Source: Virgisporangium ochraceum (lineage in GTDB: Bacteria > Actinomycetota > Actinomycetes > Mycobacteriales > Micromonosporaceae). From it: a stretch of 64,000 nucleotides of DNA. The stretch's first letter is position 1. Every line of letters begins with the position of its first letter. The position numbers and the translations under genes were made by a program. Where the stretch lies: contig NZ_BOPH01000034.1 in assembly GCF_016863655.1 (NCBI RefSeq), positions 1 through 64,000 on the forward strand, in the 5' to 3' direction. Shown here one piece after another: positions 52,492 to 61,400 of this stretch. The notes beneath the pieces were generated by a model. The model was given only the letters and a program-made list of their open reading frames with translations. It was not told where the DNA came from and did not search any database.

Positions 52492-52497
52492 ACCCTA
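52492..52497 (-). promoter_or_regulatory. -10 box for ZnR 3 (leaderless)
   Basis: TAGGGT on the minus strand, 7 nt before the ATG. It lies only 9 bp from the -10 box of the divergent gene. Confidence 0.55.
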
Positions 52498-52506
52498 CCG
52501 GGTGGC

Positions 52507-52512
52507 TACGCT
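52507..52512 (+). promoter_or_regulatory. -10 box for the 52519 gene (leaderless)
   Basis: TACGCT on the plus strand, 6 nt before the GTG at 52519. There is no ribosome-binding site, consistent with leaderless translation. Confidence 0.55.
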
Positions 52513-52518
52513 TTGCCC

Positions 52519-52983
52519 GTGCGATGGATCTCCGTACGGCCGGGCTTCATCCCGCTCTGGGACGACGACGAGGCCGACATCGAGGACTGGTCCGTCGACG
52601 AGCTGGACAAGCCCGACGAGCTGGTGGAGGTCCTGCGGATCCTGCTGGGCGGGGCCGACCCGGCCGCTCTGGCCGAGTTCGACCGGCTGCACAACGACGG
52701 CTGGCGCCAGAGTCCGCCGCAGTGGACCGGTGAGCGGCTGCGCCGGTTCAGCGCTGTCACCGGTCGCGTGCCCGACCCGCGGGGACCGGTCGAGGGGTAC
52801 TGGGAGCTCGCCGACGCGACCGTCGCCGACCTGGCGCCCAAGCTACCGTGGACGCAGCGGTACGTCGGCCGTCCGGTCGAGGAGGTACGCAGGTCCATCC
52901 GGCTCGAATGGCTGGGCGCGTACGGGTTGCACCAGTTCCTCGCCGACGCGGTGGCCGGTGGCAACGAGGTGGTCGCCGACTGA
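52519..52983 (+). CDS. Hypothetical protein upstream of mycP
   Basis: A 154-residue acidic protein starting at a GTG without a ribosome site but with a TACGCT box 6 nt upstream. It begins MRWISVRPGFIPLWDDDE and contains many tryptophans (EDWSVDEL, NDGWRQSPPQW, EGYWELAD, KLPWTQRYVG, RLEWLGAYG). It is predicted mostly helical, with no signal peptide or membrane segment. It ends 32 nt before mycP on the same strand, so the two are probably co-transcribed. I recognise no family; a link to the secretion system is inferred from position only. Confidence 0.7.
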   Translation: MRWISVRPGFIPLWDDDEADIEDWSVDELDKPDELVEVLRILLGGADPAALAEFDRLHNDGWRQSPPQWTGERLRRFSAVTGRVPDPRGPVEGYWELADATVADLAPKLPWTQRYVGRPVEEVRRSIRLEWLGAYGLHQFLADAVAGGNEVVAD

Positions 52984-53015
52984 GGCGGCCGGCAGGTGAC
53001 GAGACGGGGGCGAAC

Positions 53016-54284
53016 ATGGCGGGCGGTCTGCTGATACGGGCCCGGCTGTGCGCGGTCGCGGGCGTGGCGGTGGCAGCCACGGTCGTCGGCACCCTGTCGG
53101 TACCGGCGGCTCCGGCGTCGGCGGCGCCGAACTGTGTCGACCCGGGCACCGCGTACGCCCCGGAGCCGTGGCCGCAGAAGATGTTCGGCATCGAACGGGC
53201 GTGGGCGCTCACCCGCGGGGCCAACGTTCTGGTCGCGGTGCTCGACTCGGGTGTCGACGCGAACCACCCGCAGCTGCGGGGCCGGGTGGCGGGCGGTACC
53301 GACCTCATCACTCCGGGCGGCGACGGTCGAGCCGACTGCGCCGGCCGGGGAACGCAGACCGCGGGCATCATCGCCGCGCAGCAGGAGCCGAACATCGGCT
53401 TCCACGGCCTCGCGCCGCAGGCGACGATCCTGCCGGTGCGGGTCTCCGACAGCGAGACCAACGGGCCGTCGGCCGGGGTCGCCGGGCTCGCCGCCGGCAT
53501 CCGGTTCGCCGTCTCCCGCGGGGCCAAGGTGATCTCGGTGTCGCCGGTGTCGTACATCGCCGACCCGAACCTCGCCGCCGCCGTCGCGGAGGCGGTGAAC
53601 AACGACGTCCTGGTCGTCGCCGCGGCCGGGGAGGACAGCGGCAGCAACGGGCTCAACCGCATCCCGTACCCGGCCGCGTTCACCGGTGTTCTCGGGGTCT
53701 CGGCCGTCGAACAGAACACGATGGTCAGCGAGAAGAGCGGTCAGGGCACGTTCGTCGACCTGGCCGCGCCGGGAGTCGCGGTCGTGTCCACGCAGCGCGG
53801 CGGCGGGGTGACGCCGGCAGAGGGCACCGCGTTCGCTGCCGCGTACGTGGCCGGCGCCGCGGCGCTCGTGCGTAGCTGGTTCCCGCAGATGCCCGCCCCG
53901 GAGGTCGCGAAGCGCCTGATGGCCACGGCGGCGCCGGCGCCCGGCGGGGTCGACAGCCTGCGCTACGGCGGCGGAATCGTGAACCCGTACGGCGCGCTGG
54001 CCGACCAGCTGATGGACACCGAGCCGGTCAGCGTGCCGGGCATGCCGCAGGAGGACGCCAGCGACCTGGCCCGCGAGCGGAACTGGACGTCGAGCGGGAA
54101 CCTGGCCAAGCTCCTGGCCGGCCTGGGCGTGCTCGTCGCGCTGGCGCTGATCGGCCTCGGCGCGGCCGTGCCGCGGGGCCGGCGGCGGCGCTGGCGTCCC
54201 AGCATCACCCGGCGGCCCGTCCAGCGGCACGAGGACGAGGAGCCGCAGCCGCCCGTGCGCCTGTTCGCCGACCGGGAGACCTGA
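53016..54284 (+). CDS. mycP: Mycosin-type subtilisin-like protein (MycP), catalytically degenerate
   Basis: A 422-residue protein; the ATG at 53016 follows GACGGGGGCG and starts a clear signal peptide (to about residue 36, ending ASAAP). The subtilisin fold is kept: VLVAVLDSGVDANHP (Asp77), AGRGTQTAGIIAA, AAAGEDSGSN and EGTAFAAAYVAGAAALV. In active mycosins these read GHGT, AAAGN and GTSFA. Here the catalytic His is Arg111, the oxyanion Asn is Glu206 and the nucleophile Ser is Ala272; only the Asp remains. A C-terminal membrane helix (about 363-385) and an Arg-rich tail match membrane-anchored mycosins. Mycosins are known to stabilise the ESX membrane complex independently of proteolysis, so a structural role is plausible. 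Confidence 0.9.
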   Translation: MAGGLLIRARLCAVAGVAVAATVVGTLSVPAAPASAAPNCVDPGTAYAPEPWPQKMFGIERAWALTRGANVLVAVLDSGVDANHPQLRGRVAGGTDLITPGGDGRADCAGRGTQTAGIIAAQQEPNIGFHGLAPQATILPVRVSDSETNGPSAGVAGLAAGIRFAVSRGAKVISVSPVSYIADPNLAAAVAEAVNNDVLVVAAAGEDSGSNGLNRIPYPAAFTGVLGVSAVEQNTMVSEKSGQGTFVDLAAPGVAVVSTQRGGGVTPAEGTAFAAAYVAGAAALVRSWFPQMPAPEVAKRLMATAAPAPGGVDSLRYGGGIVNPYGALADQLMDTEPVSVPGMPQEDASDLARERNWTSSGNLAKLLAGLGVLVALALIGLGAAVPRGRRRRWRPSITRRPVQRHEDEEPQPPVRLFADRET

Positions 54285-54323
54285 TCCGTCGCGCCTTCGG
54301 GTGCGCCTTCTGCTGATGAGAAC

Positions 54324-54352
54324 GCCCCGCCCGCCTGGTCGGCGGACGGGGC
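54324..54352. terminator. Bidirectional hairpin terminator between mycP and the WXG100 genes
   Basis: GCCCCG-C-CCGCC, loop TGGTC, GGCGG-A-CGGGGC: a stem of 6 + 5 bp with one mismatch, placed between two convergent genes. It can serve transcripts from both sides. Confidence 0.65.
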
Positions 54353-54372
54353 ATCGTGGCCGGCGGAACGGC

Positions 54373-54663
54373 TCAGAACAGCGTCGACAACCTCTGGTCG
54401 GTGGCCTGCATGTCCTGGTTGGTGGACTGGACGGCCGTCGAGAACGTGGTGAGGCCCGTCTGGTACTCCTGCACCAGGGCGTTCCACGAGCGGGAGGCGT
54501 CGTGGAACGCGTTGGCCGCGACACCCGTGAAGCCTTCCTGCACCAGCTTGTTGAACTCGGCCTCGACCGTCTGGCTCAGGTGCACGTCCATCTGGTTTAC
54601 GAATGCCTTGAGCTCCTCGACCATCTGCTCGATGGCGCTGTGCTCATAGGTCATGTCAGCCAT
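54373..54663 (-). CDS. WXG100-type secreted protein (EsxA-like)
   Basis: A 96-residue protein, the usual WXG100 length, starting MADMTYEHSAIEQMVEEL. Two helices flank a turn reading EGFTGVAANAFHD, in which FTG replaces the WXG motif, and a conserved Trp follows (RSWNALV). The C terminus ends MQATDQRLSTLF. Family members form four-helix heterodimers and are exported by type VII systems. The partner is the gene 33 nt upstream on the same strand. It has no cleavable signal peptide, as expected. Confidence 0.85.
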   Translation of the reverse strand: MADMTYEHSAIEQMVEELKAFVNQMDVHLSQTVEAEFNKLVQEGFTGVAANAFHDASRSWNALVQEYQTGLTTFSTAVQSTNQDMQATDQRLSTLF

Positions 54664-54696
54664 GTAGATACCTCGATGTCGAAAGTGGGCGGTGGA

Positions 54697-55092
54697 CTAG
54701 GATTCCAGCGAGGCGGTGACCCCACCGCCCTTGACGTGGCCGCTCTGGCCGGAGTCCGCCAGGCCACCGGGGCCCGACCCGCCGAAGTTGTTGCCCTTGG
54801 CGGTCAGCTCCGCGGCGTTGATGTCGTCGCGGCTGAACAGCTCGTTGGCCGACGTGCGCGTCTTGTTCGACAGGTCTTCGAGCTTCTGCAGGACCTGGAC
54901 GTTCAGGTCGTCGACGAACTCGACGAGAACCTTACGGAACGCATTTCCCGCACCACCCTGGAACTGCGCCGACCGGCTGATCATGCTGTTGACCAAGGAC
55001 TGCGACTTCGTGCGGATGTCAGCTGCCGCCTCGTCCGCCGCGTCGGCGGCCCTGATCACCTCGGCAGCGGTTACTCCTAGTGGTTGACCCAA
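54697..55092 (-). CDS. WXG100-type secreted protein (EsxB-like) with C-terminal extension
   Basis: A 131-residue protein. The frame is open further upstream, but a TTG at 55092 after GGGGTG gives the family length: MGQPLGVTAAEV, a helix, the turn QFQGGAGNAFRKV (FQG in place of WXG), and a second helix VLQKLEDLSNKTR. A later GTG (VIRAADAA) with an AGGAG 14 nt upstream is an alternative. After the helices comes a 35-residue Gly/Ser-rich tail absent from typical members. It probably pairs with the downstream EsxA-like protein and is a secretion client of the eccB/C/D system. Confidence 0.8.
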   Translation of the reverse strand: MGQPLGVTAAEVIRAADAADEAAADIRTKSQSLVNSMISRSAQFQGGAGNAFRKVLVEFVDDLNVQVLQKLEDLSNKTRTSANELFSRDDINAAELTAKGNNFGGSGPGGLADSGQSGHVKGGGVTASLES

Positions 55093-55347
55093 CGAGAACA
55101 CCCCGTTCGTAGGACGGGCCCCCGTACAACGTGATCCTCCGTCTTCGAGGGCGTCACGACATCGATGCGACAGACACCGATCTTCCATCTCACGGTAACC
55201 GGTACGGGCAAGCGTGACCAGCCGGAACCGGTGAACGGTGGCGTGGACGGGCCGGGCTGGAGACCTTCTGGGGTCAGGGTCCGGGCTGGACCGTGCAGCA
55301 CCCACGACCGGGCACGGATCGCTGTCGTGCGGTGCCGCGTCAGCTGA

Positions 55348-55416
55348 TGATCGAAAGTGGTGGCGACCTTTGCTGTTCTGGCCACAACAGCAGGAAGGTC
55401 CCACCACTTTCGATCA
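55348..55416. repeat. Long interrupted palindrome between the WXG100 genes and eccB
   Basis: Arms TGATCGAAAGTGGTGG (55348-55363) and CCACCACTTTCGATCA (55401-55416) are perfect 16-bp complements. Inside, GACCTT/AAGGTC and GCTGTT/AACAGC extend the stem, with small bulges and an 8-nt loop CTGGCCAC. It could end the eccD-eccB transcript (eccB stops 50 nt away) or be a small palindromic mobile repeat. The rest of the 374-nt gap (55093-55466) holds the leader of the WXG100 operon; I see no convincing promoter or further gene in it. Confidence 0.8.
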
Positions 55417-55466
55417 TGGTTGGGTTCTGCGCCGGTGGCCGGCGAAACCCTGACCCCTGAAGGTGT

Positions 55467-56879
55467 CTAGCGGCCCGGTATCCGCACCTGTTGGTCGACC
55501 GGTGTCCGGGCCGCCTGCTGGTCGAGCGTCGGCCCCGGCGGGATCCGGTTCACCAGACTCGCCGGTATGGGCACGAAGCGCTGCGGCGGGTAGCCGAGCG
55601 CCTGCACGACCTCCGGCGTCGCGATCGGGTACCGCATGCCGATGTCGGTGATGACGCCGGGCGCACCGGCCGTGGCCGACCCCGAGATGACGGCCGTGAC
55701 CAGGACCGCCTTGCCCGGCGGCACGTAGACGCGGTCGGCGAGGCTGGTGCCCGAACCGAGCGCGCCCGCGGTGGGGATCCCGGCGGTGAGCTGCCGGGCG
55801 CCGGACACCACGGAGACCGTGGGCGCCGACCGTGCGTCGCGGAACTGCGCGCACGCGGACTCGGTGGTCGCCGCCGTGACGAGCCGCGGCACCCGCACCG
55901 GTGGCGCCTGGTCGCCGGTCGGCCTCGTGAGCTGGGCGCTCTTCGGTGCGCTGTTCGCCTCGAACACCGTGATGGAGACCGGCTGGCTGTTGGTCTGCCC
56001 GGTGTAGATCGCCTTCTGCAGCTCGGTGATGGCCGCGAGCCCGTCCTTCATGACGACGTAGAACTGCTGCTCCGACCCCGTCTGCGCGACGATGAGCTCG
56101 CCGACCCGGCGACCGGTGACGCTCGAGGGCTGGTTGGCGTCGGCGACCGTGAGCGGCGCGATGGGCGTGCCGAGGGGCAGCCCGGTGATCCACCCCGGGG
56201 CGGCGGGCGTCGGCGCGGTCTGCGCGCCGAAGAGCGAGACGAGCGTCTTGTCCGGTTCCTTGACCTCGAACCGGCGGCCCTGCCAGACCAGGTGCACCGA
56301 CTCGTCGGCGATGTTGCGGACCAGCATGCTGTCGTCGGCCTCGAGTTGCCGACCGGTCAGCGCGGAGCCGAGGATCAGCGACGTGGAGGTGGACGGCCGG
56401 CCGGCGACGTTGGTCCCGGGCACCGCGCACAGGGTCCAGGGACCGCTGACGGTGTTCTTGGCGTCGGGGAGCGAGGCGGGCGCGTTCGGGATGCCCAGCA
56501 TGTTGCCGCGGTTGGCGCGCGAGAGCGTGCGTCGCGACTCCCGGAACACCTTCGTCGGCGGGTCACCGGCGAGCACCGCCGACGTGTAGTTGACCATCGG
56601 GTACAGGATGTTGTCGCGGTAGACGAACGGTGCGCCGGTCTCCTTCTCGATGACGACCGCGCCCTGCACCCGCCACTTGCCGCTGCCGATCTTCGTGATG
56701 AGGCCGAAGACGGCGAACCCCGCGCACAGGATGACCGCGATCATCGCGCCCGCGAACACGGCGCCGATGCCGCGGCGCAACGGCGACTGGGCCGGGTCGG
56801 TCTCGCGCATGACGAACGCCGACAGCACCCGCTGCACCAGGAACTGGTAGGACTGGAACTGGTCGCGACGCGTGGCCAT
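55467..56879 (-). CDS. eccB: Type VII secretion core protein EccB
   Basis: A 470-residue protein starting MATRRDQFQSYQFLVQR, the conserved EccB opening. A short cytoplasmic N terminus is followed by one membrane helix (about 41-63, AVFAGAMIAVILCAGFAVFG) and a large extracytoplasmic domain with TLCAVPG and SACAQF cysteines that can form the family's disulfide. The SDR-like repeats (DGLAAI, VYVPPGKAVLV) and the end motif MRYPIATPEVVQALGY are typical. EccB binds EccC and EccD in the membrane pore complex. The ATG lies 3 nt after the eccD stop. Confidence 0.95.
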   Translation of the reverse strand: MATRRDQFQSYQFLVQRVLSAFVMRETDPAQSPLRRGIGAVFAGAMIAVILCAGFAVFGLITKIGSGKWRVQGAVVIEKETGAPFVYRDNILYPMVNYTSAVLAGDPPTKVFRESRRTLSRANRGNMLGIPNAPASLPDAKNTVSGPWTLCAVPGTNVAGRPSTSTSLILGSALTGRQLEADDSMLVRNIADESVHLVWQGRRFEVKEPDKTLVSLFGAQTAPTPAAPGWITGLPLGTPIAPLTVADANQPSSVTGRRVGELIVAQTGSEQQFYVVMKDGLAAITELQKAIYTGQTNSQPVSITVFEANSAPKSAQLTRPTGDQAPPVRVPRLVTAATTESACAQFRDARSAPTVSVVSGARQLTAGIPTAGALGSGTSLADRVYVPPGKAVLVTAVISGSATAGAPGVITDIGMRYPIATPEVVQALGYPPQRFVPIPASLVNRIPPGPTLDQQAARTPVDQQVRIPGR

Positions 56880-56882
56880 GGC

Positions 56883-58286
56883 TCACACCACCCCGGCGAA
56901 GACTCCCTGCAGGCGCTGGTAGAGCCCCACCACCCCGCAGGCCAACGGAACCAGGGCCATGATCGCCGCCACGTCGAGAATGTCGCTGATGCGGCCCAGT
57001 CGCGGCGACGGCGACCGGCGGCTGAAGACCAGGCCGGCGGCGAGCACCAGCCCGGCGACGACGGTGATGACCACCAACCAGCTGATGAGGCGGCTGGTGG
57101 GCGACTCGCCGCTCACGGCCGCCCAGGCGAGCACGCCGGCCGTGAGGATGCCGCTGATGAGCATCGGCAGGCGCTGGCGGGCCGTGGGGAACAGCCGGGC
57201 CCGCAGCAGGATCGCCGCGGTCGCGGTGATGGCGAGCAGGACCGCCCAGCGCGACGGCTCGGTGAGCAGCATCAGCGTGCAGATCAGGGTGGCCACCGAC
57301 GCGGCGAGCAGCAGGCCGTTGAGGAGCTGGTGGGCCCGGCTGGCGGCGGCGAACACCGCCGAGCGCTTCGGCGACGGCTTGTCGTCGAGCATGTCCTCGG
57401 CCCGTTCCGGCAGTTCCGGCATCGGGATCCGGCCGAGCGAGGCCGACAGCAGCGGGTAACCGGGAAGGCCACCGATCGCGATCGTCAGCGCGACCGCGGC
57501 CGCCTCCACCTGTTCCATGCCGGCAAGGCACAGCAGCGCCGCGATGGCGGCCAGCGTTCCGCCCGCGAGCGCGGCGGCGAAGATCTGCGCGTAGGCGGCG
57601 ACACCGACGTAGCCGATGACGCCCACCAGGATCACGGCGACGGCGGCCAGCAGCACCTGCGCGGCGCCGAACTCGGTCGGGTCACGGTCGGCCGGCCCGG
57701 TGACGAGGTAGGCGCCCACGGCCGCCCAGCTGACGGCGCAGCCGGCGACCACGGCGCCCGCTCCGGAGTCGCCCGCCGCACGGGCGAGGACGACGCCGAC
57801 GGCCAGCAGGATCACGGCGAAGCCGAGCGCGATGCCGCCGGGCAGGGCCCACGGTTCGCGGGCGCCGGCGACGGCGATCAGCCCGAGGTTGATGAGGACG
57901 GCGACGAGCACCAGCGCGAACCGGCGGGTCGCCGGCCGGCCCCACGACCGCTCCGCCCGGCGCGAGCCGCTGGCGATGATCTCGACGACGTCGTCGTAGG
58001 CGAGTTCGGGCCATTCCTGGCGCCGCGGAACGAGGTGGAGCACCTCGCCGTCGCGGACGGCCTGCATGGAGAGGCTCCGCTTCGGGTCGAGCATCGACCC
58101 GGTGGACCGGCGCAGCGCCCAGCCGCCGTGCTGGGGACCGTCGTCGGCCATGCCGTCGCCGGCGTGGCGCAGCAGATGGGGGAGCAGCTCACCGAGTGCG
58201 ACCGTCTCGGGCAACGCGACGTCGATCCGACGCTTGGGCGTGGCGACCGTGACACGGGCCAGCCCGACTCCTACGGAGGTCGTCAT
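56883..58286 (-). CDS. eccD: Type VII secretion membrane channel protein EccD
   Basis: A 467-residue protein with an N-terminal ubiquitin-like (YukD) domain (about 8-90, with VDVALPETVALGELLPHLL) and about eleven membrane helices in the remainder. EccD dimers line the central vestibule of the ESX pore. The start is supported by a strong purine-rich site (GGGGGAGGAGGAGG) just upstream. It is the first gene of an eccD-eccB operon that diverges from eccC. No eccE gene follows. Confidence 0.93.
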   Translation of the reverse strand: MTTSVGVGLARVTVATPKRRIDVALPETVALGELLPHLLRHAGDGMADDGPQHGGWALRRSTGSMLDPKRSLSMQAVRDGEVLHLVPRRQEWPELAYDDVVEIIASGSRRAERSWGRPATRRFALVLVAVLINLGLIAVAGAREPWALPGGIALGFAVILLAVGVVLARAAGDSGAGAVVAGCAVSWAAVGAYLVTGPADRDPTEFGAAQVLLAAVAVILVGVIGYVGVAAYAQIFAAALAGGTLAAIAALLCLAGMEQVEAAAVALTIAIGGLPGYPLLSASLGRIPMPELPERAEDMLDDKPSPKRSAVFAAASRAHQLLNGLLLAASVATLICTLMLLTEPSRWAVLLAITATAAILLRARLFPTARQRLPMLISGILTAGVLAWAAVSGESPTSRLISWLVVITVVAGLVLAAGLVFSRRSPSPRLGRISDILDVAAIMALVPLACGVVGLYQRLQGVFAGVV

Positions 58287-58400
58287 ACCCTGACCTCCTC
58301 CTCCCCCCGTCGAAACGCGGCCAACATAGCACGGGGCCCGTCGGCGGCCCGGTCAGCGCAGCGTCACCTGTGGATATGTGGTCCCCCTGGCGCGCTCGTC

Positions 58401-58406
58401 TATGAT
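58401..58406 (+). promoter_or_regulatory. -10 box for eccC
   Basis: TATGAT on the plus strand, 71 nt before the eccC GTG. It lies in the 191-nt divergent region between eccD and eccC and would give a leader of about 65 nt with a GGGGGA site near its end. Confidence 0.5.
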
Positions 58407-58477
58407 TGCCGCCGTAAATGCCGGCCCCGGTCGTCGCCAGGTGGGCCGTCGGCGGGCATCGTCGATGCGGGGGACCT

Positions 58478-61400
58478 GTGGCAACGATAATCATCAAGCG
58501 ACCGCTACGCCGGCCGGCGCCGATGGTGCCCTCCGGCGAGGTCATGCTCGAGGCGCCACCGGAGAACCCGCCACCGGCCAGCCGGCGCTGGCAGCAGATG
58601 CTCATGATCCTGCCCATGATCGCCGGCACGATGGCGATGGGCCTGATGATGGGCGTCGGCGCCCGCGGCCCGATCGCCTACATCGCCGGCGGCATGTACG
58701 GCGGTGCGATGCTCGGCATGGTCGCGGTGCAGTTCATGACGCAGACCAACGGCCCGAACAAGGCCGAGATGATCGAGAGCCGCCGTCAGTACATGCGCAC
58801 GTTGAGCCACCTCCGCGCGCAGGTGGTCAAGACGATCACGCAGCAGCGGGAGGCGTTGTTCTACCGGCACCCCGACCCGGGCGGTCTCTGGTCGGCGGTC
58901 GGCGGCGCGCGGTTGTGGGAGCGGCGGCGCGACGACGGTGACTTCGGTGTGGTGCGGATCGGGCTCGGCCCGCAGGAGATCGCGACCCCGCTGATCCCGC
59001 CGCAGACCCGCCCGGTCGACGAGCTGGAGCCGCTGTGCGCGATGGCGCTGCGGCGCTTCGTCACGACGTACTCGATCGTTCCGGACCTGCCGGTCGCCGT
59101 CGCCCTGCGCGACTTCGCCCGGATCTACGTGCGCGGGTCCGACGAGCCGTCACGCAGCCTCGTGCGGGCGATCGTCGCCCAGTACGCGGCGTTCCACGCA
59201 CCCGACGACGCGATCGTCGGGTTCTGCGTCTCCGACGCCGAGCGTCCGTTCTGGGAGTGGGCGAAGTGGCTGCCGCACGCGCTGCACGCCAAGAAGCACG
59301 ACGGCGTCGGTCCGGTGCGCCTCATCGCCAACGGGGTGGCCGCGCTGGAGGCGCTGCTCGACGACACCCTCGTGAACCGGCCGCGGTTCAGCACCGGTGG
59401 CGGGCCCACGACGTCACCCCATGTTCTGGTCGTGATCGACGGAGGCACCACCGTCGGCTCCGACCACCTCATGACCGAGGGCGGCGTCGACGGCGTCACC
59501 GTCATCGACCTCGCGAACCCCCCGCCGCGGCTGCTCGACGACGCCACGGTGGTGCTCGAGGTGGCCGACGACGGCGAGCTCAACGCCATCACGATGGACG
59601 GCACGACCGGCATCGGCAGGGCCGACGTGTGCGACCCGGACGACATCGAGGTGCTGGCCCGGGAGATGGCGCCGCTGCGGCTGTCGGCCACCGATCTGGA
59701 GACCGTCAGCGGAGACCAGTTCGTGTCGAAGGAGGTCGGGCTGGCCGACCTGCTGGAGCTGGGCGACCCGCACCAGTTCGACGTCAACCGCCTGTGGAGC
59801 AACCGCCCCAACCGCGACCGGCTGCGCATCCCGATCGGCGTGGGTCCCGACGGCCGGCCCATCGAGCTCGACCTGAAGGAGTCGGCGCAGGAGGGCATGG
59901 GCCCGCACGGCCTGCTGGTCGGTGCCACCGGTTCCGGCAAGAGCGAGCTGCTGCGCACGCTGGTGATCTCGTTGGCGCTCACCCACCACCCGGAGACGCT
60001 CAACTTCGTGCTCGTCGACTTCAAGGGCGGCGCCACGTTCGCCACGCTCGACCGGCTGCCGCACACCAGCGCGGTCATCACGAACCTGAGCGAGGAGCTG
60101 GCGCTGGTCGACCGCATGCTCGGCGCCATCTCCGGCGAGCTGACCCGCCGCCAGGAGCTGCTGCGCCGGGCCGGCAACTACGCGTCGCAGCGCGACTACG
60201 AGCGGGCGCGGGTGGCCGGTGTGCCGTTGGCGCCGCTGCCGAGCCTGCTGATCATCTGCGACGAGTTCAGCGAGCTGCTCACCGCCCGGCCCGACTTCAT
60301 CGACATGTTCGTGCAGATCGGACGCGTGGGCCGGTCGCTGGGGATCCACCTGCTCCTGGCGTCCCAGCGGCTCGACGAGGGCCGGTTGCGCGGCCTCGAC
60401 GCCCACCTGTCCTACCGCCTGGGGCTGCGGACGTTCTCGTCGATGGAGAGCCGCGCGGTGCTCGGCGTACCCGACGCGTTCGAGCTGCCCCGCTCGCCCG
60501 GCAACGGGTACCTGAAGGTCGAGACCGGGCTCACCCGCTTCCGGGCCGCGTACGTGTCGGGCGTCTACCGCACGTGGGACGACACCAGCGTCGGGTCGCT
60601 GCGGCGCAACCCGCAACCGGTGCGCGACTACACCAGCCAGTACGTGGCGCCGCCGGTCGACGAGACCCCGACGCCGGTGGCGCAGTCCACCGACGACGAA
60701 GACGACGTGCGCGGCGAGACGCTGCTCGACGTGCTCGTGGCCCGGCTGGAAGGGAAGGGCGTGCCGGCGCACCAGGTGTGGCTGCCGCCGCTGTCCGACC
60801 CGCCGACGCTCGACCAGATGCTGCCGCCGCTCGTCCGTGACAGCAAGCGCGGCCTCACCGTGTCGGCGCCGGAGATGGTCGGCGCGCTGAGCGCGATCGG
60901 CGGCGTCGTCGACAAGCCGTTCGAGCAGCGCCGCGACCTGCTCGTGCTCGACCTGTCCGGCGGCAACGGCAACGCGGTCGTCGTGGGTGCGCCGCGCAGC
61001 GGCAAGAGCAACCTGGTCCGCACGCTGATCGCGAGCCTCGCGCTGACCCACACCCCGCAGGAGGTGCAGTTCTTCGCCCTCGACTTCGGCGGTGGCGGTC
61101 TCATGGCGATGCGTGACCTGCCGCACGTGGGCACCGTGGCCACCCGCCACGACGTGAGCGTGGTGCGCCGGACGATCGCCGAGGCCCGCACGATCATGCG
61201 GATGCGGGAGAAGCGGTTCGCGGACGAGGGCATCGACAGCATCGCCACCTACCGGCGACGCAAGCGCGACGGCGAGTTCACCGACGACCCCTTCGGCGAC
61301 CTGTTCGTCGTCATCGACGGCTGGACGACGCTGCGCAACGAGTTCGACGACCAGGAGGCGTCGGTCACCGAGATCGCCGCGTCCGGCCTCGGGTACGGGG

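Noticed and set aside
52848..53015. Upstream extension of mycP to the first in-frame start
   Set aside because: It would place 56 non-coding-looking residues before a textbook signal peptide and overlap the 52519 gene.
54697..55407. Longer version of the EsxB-like protein starting at 55407
   Set aside because: It would add about 105 Cys/Arg/Pro-rich residues read through the palindrome; the TTG start gives the normal family length.
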